Positions 54,851 to 64,000 of a DNA stretch of 64,000 nt are shown in pieces (the first letter of the stretch is position 1; every line of letters begins with the position of its first letter). The DNA lies in the NCBI RefSeq assembly GCF_954871325.1, contig NC_088777.1, positions 27,629,366 through 27,693,365 of the forward strand, in the 5' to 3' direction. The notes below the pieces were generated by a model. It worked only from the letters and a program-made list of their open reading frames with translations. It did no database searches and had not been told where the DNA came from. Position numbers and translations under genes: made by a program. This DNA comes from Gordionus sp. m RMFG-2023. Taxonomy: Eukaryota; Nematomorpha; Gordioida; Chordodea; Parachordodidae.

Positions 54851-56195
54851 ATATATGTTAGCGGCAATGTGAAATATTCGGCAATGTGAGGTTGTGGTGC
54901 AGGGTAATTTTGTTATTTCGGCAAAGTATACATTGCCGATATAACCAGGCAATGTGTTATTTTTGTAATATTATATTATTAATAATTTTTTCATTATTAT
55001 TAATAATTTTTTAAGATTAATATTATATTTTAATTTGTTATATTTATTTTTTACATAAATTTTTTCAATAAATATATTTTTTTGATTGATATTTTTTTTA
55101 ATATATATATTCTTTTTAATATATATTTTTTTTAATATCTATTTTTTTTTAATATATACTTTTTTTTCAACATTATTTTTTTGATTGATATATTTTTTAA
55201 TATATATATTTTTTTAAATATATATTTTGATCGCTAATTTTTTTTATTTTTTGTGTTATATGATTTTTTTAATAAATTTTTTTAAATATATTTTCTTGAT
55301 TGATATTTTTTTTAAATATATATTTTTAAAATGATTTTATATATTTATATTTTATGTAATTTTATCTATTATATATCTTTTGATAGTTAATTTTTTAGGT
55401 AAAAGTGACAAATGTCATAATGGTTATTTTAAAACTTTTTTGAGTTTTTTTAAAGTAAATAGGTACAAATACGTTTTGTAAACATGTTAAACTAAAATTT
55501 CAGTTAGAATGCACTATAGAAAAGTGACAATTGTCATAATCGTTTTTTTAAAACTTTTTTAAGTTTTTTTAAAGTAAATAGGTAAAAATAGGTTTTGTAA
55601 ACTTGTTAAATTAATATTTCAGTGAAAGTGTACTGTTGAAAAGTGACAATTGTCATAATCGTTATTTTTAAACTTTTTTAAGTTTTTTTAAAGTAAATAG
55701 GTAAAAATAGGTTTTGTAAACATGTTAAATTAATATTTCAGTAAAAGTGTATTGTAGAAAAGTGACAATTGTCATTCTCGTTATTTTTGAACTTTAAAAT
55801 TTTTTTAAAGTAAATAGGTAAAAATATGTTTGGTAAACATGCTAAATTAATATTTCAATGAAAATGTACTTTAGAAAAGTGACAATTGTCATAATCGTTA
55901 TTTTTAAACTTTTTAAAGTAAATAGGTAAAAATAGGTTTAGTAAACGTTAAATTAATATTTCAGTGAAAGTCTACTGTAGAAAAGTGACAATTGTAATAA
56001 TCGTTATTTTTAAACTTTTTTGAGTTTTTTTAAAGTAAATAGGTAAAAATATGTTTTGTAAAAATGTTAAATTATAATATCAGTTAAAGTGTACTGTAGA
56101 AAAGTATCAATAGTCATAATCGTTATTTTTAAACTTTTGTTTTTTAAAGTAAATAGGTAAAAAAATGTTCTGTAAACTTAAAATTTCAGTTTAGA
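54851..56195 (+). repeat. FB2 left arm
   Basis: Repeat units near 55404, 55523, 55640, 55759, 55879, 55986 and 56100 each carry GTGACAATTGTCATAATCG (the first has AAATGTC) and AAAGTAAATAGGTAAAAATA. Spacing is 107-120 bp. Confidence 0.85.
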
Positions 56196-59100
56196 TATGT
56201 TTTATATTTTAAAGTCACTAATAGTAATATCAAGAATAAAATTTCTAAATTCGCTTTTATTTATATATTTTAAATAAATAATGAGTTATTTTCCTGCAAA
56301 TCGTTAATGCACTATTATGATTAAACTTTAATCTTCATAGCATCCGGAAATGTTTTTTAACATAATTTATAATAGTAGGCCGATATAATATTAAAATAAC
56401 TGTAAGATTAATTTATTTTTTTCTAAAATGTTAACTACGAAGTATATTTAAATATAGAATCCTGCATCAGTTATTTGTATATCAACTAACTATAATATTT
56501 TTGACTTATTTATTTCAATTCTGTGAGTAAATACATTTTAAATATTTATTCACTTTAGTGAACGATCTGAAATTACAAGTTAGAGCTAATATTGAAATTT
56601 AAATCTATCAAAGTATTAAATAGCTTTTCGAAAATGAATATATTTACGAAATAAATTTTAGCATTTTCAAAGTTAGCCTTGATATTTATATTTATTTTAA
56701 ACAAATACTAAGATTATACATCAAACATTATAAGTTTATCTAAGTTTTTTTCGAGAAATAAAGGCTTTTGGATAATTTTTTTTACTATATTTTATTGAAT
56801 AATGCTAGGCTCTCTTTTGAAGGCCTTTGGAAAATTTATGTTTTAATTTTCTTCGGGTTTATACAAATTTTATAAGGTCATTATTTTTATTCATTTTTTT
56901 ATATTTTTGTGACATCATATACGCACTTGTTAATTTTTTATTATTTTAAATAAAATTTACCAAATCAGACACATTTGGTAAAATGGGTGGGAATTTTTTC
57001 TTCTCCCCTACCCCTATCATATTTATATGCTTCTTAATATTATTAAAAAATATCTGTACGCTATATTATTAACGGAAATCTCGTAGCAAGCCTGATCTTG
57101 TAAGATTTTGTATCTTCACAATAGAAAAAGACAATTGTCACTTTTCTATACTACACTTTAACTGAAATATTAATTTAACATGTTTACTAAACATATTTTT
57201 ACCTATATACTTTACAAAAACTCAAAAAAGTTTAAAAATAACGATTATGTCAATTGTCACTTTTTTACAGTTACACTTTCACTTAAATATTAATTTAACA
57301 TGTTTACAAAACCTATTTTTACCTATTTACTTAAAAAAAGTAAAAATGTTTAAAAATAACGATTATGACAATTGTCACTTTTCTATAGTACACTTTCACT
57401 GAAATATTAGTTTAACATGTTTACAAAACATATTTTTACCTATTTACTTTAAAATAACTCAAAAAAGTTTAAAAATAACGATTAAATTGTCACTTTTCTA
57501 CAGTACACTTTCACTGAAATATTAATTTAACGTTTACTAAACCTATTTTTACCTTTTTACTTTAAAAAAACTTAAAAAAGTTTAAAAATAACGATTATGA
57601 CAATTGTCACTTTTCTACAGTACACTTTCATTAAAATATTAATTTAGCATGTTTACAAAACATATTTTTACCTATTTACTTTAAAAAAGTTTAAAAATAA
57701 CGATTATGACCATTGTCACTTTTCTACAGTACACTTTCACTGAAATATATTTTACATGTTTACAAAACATATTTTTACCTATATACTTTAAAAAAACTCA
57801 AAAAAGTTTAAAAATAACGATTATGACAATTGTCACTTTTCTATAGTACACTTCTGAAATATTAATTTAACATGTTTACAAAACATATTTTTACCCATTT
57901 ACTTTAAAAAGAGTCAAAAAAGTTTAAAAATAACGATTATGACAATTGTCACAACTTTCACTGAAATATTAATTTAACATGTTTACAAAACATATTTTTA
58001 CCCATTTACTTTAAAAAGACTCAAAAAAGTTTAAAAATAACGATTATGACACTTTTCTACAGTACACTTTCACTGAAATATTAATTTAACATGTTTACAA
58101 AACATATTTTTACCCATTTACTTTAAAAAAACTCAAAAAAGTTTAAAAATAACGATATGACAATTGTCACTTTTCTATACTACCTTTTCACTGAAATATT
58201 AATTTAACATGTTTACAAAATATATTTTTACTCATTTACTTTAAAAAATCTCAAAAAAGTTTAAAAATAAAGATTATGACAATTGTCACTTTTCTACAGT
58301 ACACTTTCACTGAAATATATTTTACATTTTTACAAAACATATTTTTACCTATATACTTTAAAAAAAGTTCAAAAATAACGATTATGAATGACAATTGTCA
58401 CTTTTCAATATATACTACACTTTCACTGAAATATTAATTTTACATGTTTAAAAACATATTTTTACCTATTTACTTTAAAAAAACTCAAAAAAGTTCAAAA
58501 AAAATTATTATGACATTTGTCAAATTATCTTTCAAAAGATATATAATAGATAAAATTACGTAAAATATAAATATATAAAAATCATTTAAAAAATATATAT
58601 TAAAAAATACCAATCAAAAAAATATATTTAAAAAAATTTATTAAAAGAATCATATAACACAAATTAAAAAAAAATATATTTAAAAAAAATCATATAAACG
58701 CAAAAAATAAAAAATATAAAAAAAATATCAATCATATATATTTAAAAATATCATATAACACAAAAAATAAAAAATATAAAAAAAATATCAATCAAAAATA
58801 TATATTTAAAAAAATTTATTAATAAAACATATAACACAAAAAATAAAAGAAATTAGCGATCAAAAGATATATCAAGGATAAAAATATATATTTAAAAAAA
58901 AATATCAATCAAAACAAAAGATATATCAAGAAAAAAAATATATATTTAAAAAAAATAACAATTAAAACAATATATTTAAAAAAAAAATATAAAATAAATT
59001 TATAATAGTAAATTAATATTAAATAATAATAAATTAATCTCAAATAAATAATAAATTTATTAATTTGTAAAATAGAAATACATTGCCTGATTTAACCCGG

Positions 59101-59206
59101 CAATGTGCACATTGCTTGTTGCTGAAATAACAAAATTACCCTGCCTACCACTGCCTCACATTGCCGAAAATATTCCGGCAATATATACATTGCCGAATAT
59201 TTCAGG

Positions 59207-59590
59207 TTAATGATGCTTACTACCATGTGAATGTATGGAAATATTTTAAATACCAATCTAATTTGCTAAATACCGACCAAAATTTATTAAAATGTAATTT
59301 AATATATTAATACGGAATCACGTGATCGAGTCCGGCCTTCTATATATCATCCCCCCAAGGATGGAACCACCAAGTTAGAATAAGAAAAAAAACAGGATCA
59401 TTCCTGGGATTCGAACCCGGGAGCATGGGATAAGTAAGTCAAGCTCTTGCCTACTAGGCCATAGAGGTTTTCCAAAAATCACGATTTTTCAAATATATAT
59501 TATAAATATATTTGGTAGTGCCTATCCAAATGAAAAATGAACAAAATTCAAATTTGATAGATGGTACCTTAAGGTAGTAAGCATCATTAA
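59207..59590. mobile_element. TTAA-flanked MITE inside FB2
   Basis: TTAA at 59207-59210 and 59587-59590 bracket inverted ends TGATGCTTACTACC and GGTAGTAAGCATCA. The FB2 arm sequence resumes on both sides (AATATTTCAGG | CCAATATTTCACATTGCCG). TTAA duplication suggests mobilisation by a piggyBac-type enzyme; the ends do not match the nearby piggyBac copy, so a different family would have moved it. Confidence 0.8.
59395..59470 (-). ncRNA. tRNA-like segment (tRNA-derived SINE head or tRNA pseudogene)
   Basis: On minus it has a good Pol III A box TGGCCTAGTAGG (59461-59450) and a perfect B box GGTTCGAATCC (59417-59407) at tRNA spacing, then a run of T (59393-59386) that would end transcription. The T arm pairs with one mismatch, but the acceptor ends (ACCTCTA against GAATGAT) and anticodon stem do not pair, so it is not a working tRNA gene. 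It lies inside the TTAA MITE. Confidence 0.6.
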
Positions 59591-59929
59591 CCAATATTTC
59601 ACATTGCCGCTAACATATATATTATGAATAGGTTATTTAGAAGTTTCAATTTGAAAAATATTTATAATTTTATTTGGGTAAAAAATATTTAAATAACAAA
59701 TATAATCCATCCACCCTTTCGCGCCCGACATATTTCCCGTGAATAAAAATTTTTTTTTCCCTAAAACTGAGTTAAATAAAACGCAAATAACACATTTTCA
59801 AGGTTTTTTATTTTAAAAAGTGTATATATATATAGAATTATAAAATGTTACCAATTGTCATCATTAAGATATTCATATGTAAAAAAAATATACAATTTAT
59901 TTTGAATGATAAGAAATAAAACAATTGCG

Positions 59930-60782
59930 ATTTTTATTTAAACATAAAGATATTTTACATTTTAAACATTCAAATCTGGTATAACCATTTTTGCAATTCT
60001 TGCATCTTTGTCTGTGAGCCGCCGAAGGCCAATGCCCTATTTTATCGAATCTAATATCTGGGATTGGATGAAAACTTCAATTTCTTTCTTTTTTTCAATC
60101 TTCAAATTATGTTTACCTTCTTTTCCATAATTTTCCTTTCCAACCATCATTAATCCTTTAGTTATCCGAGCTTTAAACGCTAAAAGAGATATATATTTAT
60201 CATCTTTCTGTTTGATGTGGCGTCTATAGAGTAACCACGAATTCACCACACAGGAATCTAATAAATGAAAGAAAATTCGCATGTAAAAGCGCTTCCATTT
60301 TATGTCAATTCTATATAGTTCAATTAACATATCATGGAGATCCACTCCGCCAATACCAGCATTATAATCTTGAATTATAGCCGGAATTTCGACATTAATA
60401 AAAGATTTTTCAGATACCGACCATCTTTTCGTTCGTTATGTGGGATTTATACCCATAAATGATGATATCGTGATAACCGATTTGTTATCAAACCATTTGC
60501 AAATATTATTATTAGAATCCACTTTATAATCAAGGGACCCTCTTACTTTTTTCTTTAAGATTTTATCATCAACCAGATGGCATCCTTATAATCGATTAGA
60601 TCTAATGGTCCCCGACATGATAAAGCCATTATCTTTGAGCGCAACTGCTAAATTATATGAAGAAAAAAAGTTATCCATGTAAATTTTATGATTTTTATGT
60701 GGGGGAACAGTTTCTAATAGTCGTATAACAATATCTCCGCTAATTCCTGTCTTGATGGGTGAAAGAAGAAAAGAAAATGTAT
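59930..60782 (-). pseudogene. piggyBac transposase, C-terminal half
   Basis: On minus: GISGDIVIRLLETVPPHKNH, the second catalytic Asp in KIYMDNFFSSYNLAVALK, then ICKWFDNKSVITISSFMG. The third Asp is in YNAGIGGVDLHDMLIELYR, and RFYMRIFFHLLDSCVVNSW follows. After a frame change near 60035 the C-terminal Cys-rich zinc domain reads RCKNCKNGYTRFECLKCKIS then LCLNKNRNCF. Two stops and at least one frameshift mark it as inactive. Confidence 0.85.
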
Positions 60783-61110
60783 ATTTTTATTTGTTAGCAT
60801 GAGTTGCAATTTTATATAATAAAAAAAATAAAAAAGTAATATTTTGTTTTATGTTTTTATTATAAAAAAATAGCGTAAATTGTTTTTTTTTATTATTATT
60901 TATTTATTTTTAAAAAAAGAAAAAAAATGTGTATAAAATACGCGAAAAACAAATTATACTATTATTATTTTAATTTAAAAAAAAAAGAAGAGAAAAACAA
61001 TAAAGACAATATTGTAAAAAATACTTTGTGATAATTTTTGGGGTTTGGGATACTTCTTGCTAGAATTTTGGGACAATCTTTTTTAAAGTTTTTGGGGCAA
61101 TAATCTTTTT
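60783..61110. other. AT-rich insert within the piggyBac transposase
   Basis: Long A and T runs with no reading frame separate the two transposase halves. No inverted ends or duplication were recognised, so it could be an insertion or expanded low-complexity sequence. Confidence 0.45.
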
Positions 61111-61111
61111 T

Positions 61112-61931
61112 TTAAAAAATTCCCATCAAAGTTTTTTTTATATTTGTGCATTTTCCTAAATATATTTCGAAATCATATAGCATTCCAGATGATCCACATA
61201 AAGCGATTCCCCATTTATGAGGTTTTGAGCTAATATATTGTTTAAATTCACATCGCCCTTTGAAGGGGACTATCATTTCATCAATCGATAATTTTTCCTC
61301 TAATTGAATCTTTCTCATGTTCATTTTTAATGCACTAATAAATGGTCTTAGTTTGAAAAGTTTATCGTAATTAGGCTGCCCCCTAAGGATTATAATATTA
61401 TTATCATTAATATGAAAGTATTTTCTCAATTCCAAGACTCTGTTTCTTGTTATGCATTGAGAAATTTGAGGAATCACTGTCTCTATAGCCCAATATTGCC
61501 TTATTGATGGCAATTTAACAATGCCCGTATAAAGGTGAATTCCGAGAAATTTTTCAATTTCACTACTATTTGTATTTGTTGATTTGCCAGATAATTGAAA
61601 AGAATAAATATTCATTTCCTCAACTAAATTGTTAATAATATCATCGTCTATAAATTTTTTAAAATATTTGTAAGGCGAAATTTCCTTATCAGGTGGGCAA
61701 AAATTCTTGTTTAAATTCTGTAATATATTTATATAAATCCTTATTTCGCCATAGGGTTTTCCTATTACTTGGGATAATATCATTATCATAATTTTCCAGT
61801 TCCAACCCAATATCTGGTAAAATATCATAGGTCATATTTAGATCAACTACTGTGGCATTTTCAAAGTCATCATCCTTCTCAATATCTACATCAGATATAT
61901 CTCCCTCTGGTATAATACATGTTGAGGTCAT
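61112..61931 (-). pseudogene. piggyBac transposase, N-terminal half
   Basis: From the ATG at 61931 an acidic head (EGDISDVDIEKDDDFENATV) is followed, after one frame change near 61700, by EIEKFLGIHLYTGIVKLPSI, NRVLELRKYFHINDN and the first catalytic Asp in EEKLSIDEMIVPFKGRCEFK, then QYISSKPHKWGIALCGSSG. It ends at LGKCTNIKKTLMGIF, where the unrelated sequence 60783-61110 breaks in. Confidence 0.85.
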
Positions 61932-62478
61932 CTAAAAATTATTTATAAAATTTTTAAAAAAATATAAAATAAAATTTTCACTTTCATAACTTTTTGCAAA
62001 TATTATAGTGGCTTGCTAAATGGAAAATAGCCTATATTCAATTCTTACTATATCATATTTTCAATATTTAATTTTAAAAAATTTATGGAAAAAATTACAT
62101 AAGAAAATCCCAATGTTACCAATTCGGATTTTCTTTAAAAAATCATATAAAAAATAGTTAATGTTAATTTTTTTTTACAAACCATGAAATTCTAGTAATA
62201 ATCTATCATAAAAATATTATTTATTTTGATTTATATATATTTATACAGAATGGTAATCGATGTAAAAGTGTAAAAATTTTGGCGCCTAAAATACCTAACT
62301 TTGAACTTACTGATATAATAAAATAATAATTTTGACAGGTTAATGATAAAATATGAAAGAGTAAATATTGTTTTGTAAATTAATGTGTCTAAATAGCAAC
62401 CATTCGTTTTTTAAATATAAAAATTAATTGATTAAAAATTTTGATGACAAATGATCTCGCTGGGCGCGAAAGGGTTAA

Positions 62479-63431
62479 TATTATAATCATTTATACTAAA
62501 GATAATATAGGTGTTATGAATTGCCATTAACAAATATTTATTATTTTTTTTAAAATATAAATATTTGAACATTCCTCTGAAGTAATTTTTTATTCTTTTT
62601 TGTTAATGCATATGTAATTTCTAATATAAACTAAATTTTTTTATTCCGTTTCTTTGTGTTTATGTATTTTAATTTTAAATGATATTTTATACTTGATAAA
62701 TAATTATACAAGTGAATTTCATTCAATTTATATAATAATGTCTAATTTGTTATAAGCCGATAATTTTAAAAAATCACTACAAATGCCTTGTCTAAAGCAA
62801 TCAAATCAAATTTTTTGACGTTATATCGGATCTATTTCAACTATCAATTAGCTTAAATCAAACCAAAATAGGGTGGCCTTGTTCAAGAGCAAAAATAATT
62901 ATCAAAAATAAGTCGAACCAGGACACACCCTTAAGGAAATGTTAAACAAAATTTATAAATATGAAGAGTTGTTTTTTTTTAGAACATTTGCATTTTTTAT
63001 ACTTTAGTACCCCCCAATGTAATTTATATTTCATTAAAAAATATTTTAAGCAATAACGCCGAAAATAATCCCAATCAAATATGGCAAGTTCCGATCTTTG
63101 ATGTGAATGGGCAACTTATCTACAATAATAGCCACCCACGTAACTTATATCATTATCATCTTACTTTGCAGGGATCTAAACCTAAACCGTTATAAATTTT
63201 GTTACCTGAATCGAACCTCTAAAAATTTAATTTTAAATATATTTCATCCAATTTAAAAATTCCCTTTTTAAGAATATTCCTTGAGCTGAGCAGTTTAAAT
63301 TTAGATAGTTTTGTATATTGCTTCGCGATGCCAGCTATCCATCTAGTCTATAGAAGTGTTATCAATATAACATTTATTTTTTTACAATTTTACTGAGAGA
63401 ATCTTGTCAATATTTTATTTATACTAAAGAC
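62479..63431. other. AT-rich DNA, no gene seen
   Basis: No supported feature between the piggyBac site and the next MITE. Confidence 0.3.
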
Positions 63432-63945
63432 CTGCAGGCCTGGCTTCTAGACCTAGTCATATTTTAATTATTTTAAATATATCCGGGCCAGGTCATATAT
63501 TTTAAAACCATATGTGTTAAATTGCCATTATTAGCTATAAGCCCAACGTTTTTTCAAAGAATTAGGCAAACGGATCCGCGAAAAAACCGATCAGCCTAAG
63601 GAATCCCTCTTCTTACGCCAAAGACTTGCTACCGCCATCATTCGCTCTAACTATCTAACCTCATCTCTTCCATCGAATAACCTCCCATTTTCCAAGCTTC
63701 CATTTTTTTTATCCCCCATCCTTCCCCTTAAATTCTATTTCTACACCTTTATTTATTTTACCTTTTTAAAAAATTTATTATTTATTACTACATTTTGACA
63801 ACATATCATATCAGTTAATATTCAAATAAAGTAACCCATGACCGGAAAAAAAAATTTAAAAATAAATATATTTAAAGAAAATCCTGGCCGAAACAATTAA
63901 TAATCCGAGCATGGCTATGCAATTGGTACAACTGCAGGCCTCTGA
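63432..63945. mobile_element. hAT-like MITE with CTGCAGGCC ends
   Basis: ACCTGCAGGCCTGGC opens it and ACTGCAGGCCTC closes it. CCGGGCCAGG and TAGACCTAGTC words lie near the left end, CCTGGCCG near the right. The right end shares TGCAGGCC with 44931-44941. No clear octamer duplication. Confidence 0.4.
63541..63798 (+). pseudogene. Possible reverse-transcriptase C-terminal tail
   Basis: An 85-codon open frame without an ATG begins FFKELGKRIREKTDQPKESL then FLRQRLATAIIRSNYLTS. This resembles a short tail segment (RR...TGD..E..FLxQRxSxAIQRxN) found at the end of some retroelement polymerases. The second half is hydrophobic and probably chance. It lies inside a MITE, so it is a captured or overlapping scrap. 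Low confidence; the first 42 codons have normal G+C while the rest is AT-rich. Confidence 0.3.
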
Positions 63946-64000
63946 TTTTTACAGATTAATAGTATTTTTTTAGGAAAATAATTTTAATTATTTGTTATAA
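63946..64000. other. Window end, AT-rich
   Basis: Nothing seen. Confidence 0.3.

Larger units (their letters stand above)
54851..59620. mobile_element. FB2: non-coding foldback element with tandem-repeat arms
   Basis: ATATATGTTAGCGGCAATGT opens it and its exact inverse closes it. Each arm has an outer ~110-bp part with CGGCAATGT words, a 400-550-bp AT-rich part with TATATATTTTTTT runs, then ~118-bp tandem repeats. The arms face a unique centre (56200-57115) with no ORF. Arms are unequal: ~7 repeat copies left and ~13 right. This is foldback (FB/TU/Galileo-like) architecture. Target duplication is ambiguous because the flanks are AT repeats. A TTAA MITE sits in the outer right arm. Confidence 0.85.
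57117..59620 (-). repeat. FB2 right arm
   Basis: About thirteen inverted units, each with CGATTATGACAATTGTCAC and TATTTTTACCTATTTACTTT, from 57130 to ~58520. The outermost unit has GACATTTGTCA, matching the variant outermost unit of the left arm, so the arms descend from one ancestral inverted pair. The AT-rich part runs to ~59085 and the CGGCAATGT part to 59620, split by a MITE at 59211-59586. Confidence 0.85.
59714..62474 (-). mobile_element. piggyBac-family transposon, broken copy
   Basis: The ends CCCTTTCGCGCCC (59714) and GGGCGCGAAAGGG (62474) are exact inverses of piggyBac type. TTAA follows on the right (62475-62478) but the left site reads TCCA, so that target copy has mutated. A transposase runs on minus (61931 to about 59930), split by ~330 bp of non-coding AT-rich sequence. 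It is 2761 bp, about the family's usual length. Confidence 0.9.

Noticed and set aside
55400-58530. Regular repeat array that could suggest a CRISPR or satellite
   Set aside because: Units are ~118 bp without distinct spacers, inverted between the two sides of a unique core, and lie inside foldback ends in a eukaryotic genome.
59395-59470. A functional tRNA gene
   Set aside because: A and B boxes are good, but the acceptor and anticodon stems do not pair, so it is only tRNA-derived.

Overview
This is eukaryotic, almost certainly metazoan, nuclear DNA. It is very AT-rich (roughly a quarter G+C by eye). It has spliceosomal introns, BED-finger hAT transposons, piggyBac, foldback elements, a Ty3/Gypsy LTR retrotransposon and a LINE whose reverse transcriptase carries a PHD-like finger. 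No bacterial operon, ribosome-binding site or CRISPR is present. The one host gene I can recognise is a divergent pICln (CLNS1A) with introns of 43 to 345 nt. Very short introns, fast-evolving protein and heavy transposon load suggest a fast-evolving invertebrate; a myxozoan or another miniaturised parasite is one possibility, but the window does not settle this.

Layout. 1-0.9 kb: 3' part of a LINE. 1.4-7.2 kb: a graveyard of hAT pieces (BED fingers, dimerisation domains, terminal repeats). 7.6-8.7 kb: the pICln gene, followed by a small ORF. 9.4-13.6 kb: A1, a nearly complete Sola-like DNA transposon (4-bp target duplication ATTT). 13.9-20.3 kb: three more hAT remnants, one with both terminal repeats. 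20.3-23.2 kb: an old broken Ty3/Gypsy copy. 24.6-44.8 kb: a nested stack. Its outer frame (E2) is a Sola-like element with CATG on both sides. E2's left arm is interrupted by E1, an 8.2-kb foldback element with ~300-bp tandem repeats in its arms and a NOF/MULE-like transposase plus a ubiquitin-hydrolase-like peptidase in its centre. E2's right arm is interrupted by a young 10-kb Ty3/Gypsy element (target duplication CTAAC). That element in turn carries A2, a deletion derivative of A1 (target duplication TATT). 45-54.5 kb: an acidic exon-like ORF, further hAT pieces, a truncated Sola-like copy (B), a hAT element with a perfect 8-bp target duplication and a MITE. 54.85-59.62 kb: FB2, a second, non-coding foldback element with ~118-bp repeats centred on the palindrome TGACAATTGTCA; its right arm holds a TTAA-flanked MITE that contains a tRNA-like segment. 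59.7-62.5 kb: a piggyBac copy. 63.4-63.9 kb: a MITE with a possible reverse-transcriptase tail.

Few genes act together here. The transposable elements mostly mark successive insertions, and the nesting gives a relative order. The main points of interest are the FB-NOF-like architecture of E1, the Sola-like family (five or six related pieces) with a conserved G-rich tract, the repeat-armed FB2, and the unusual ORF set of the LTR element.
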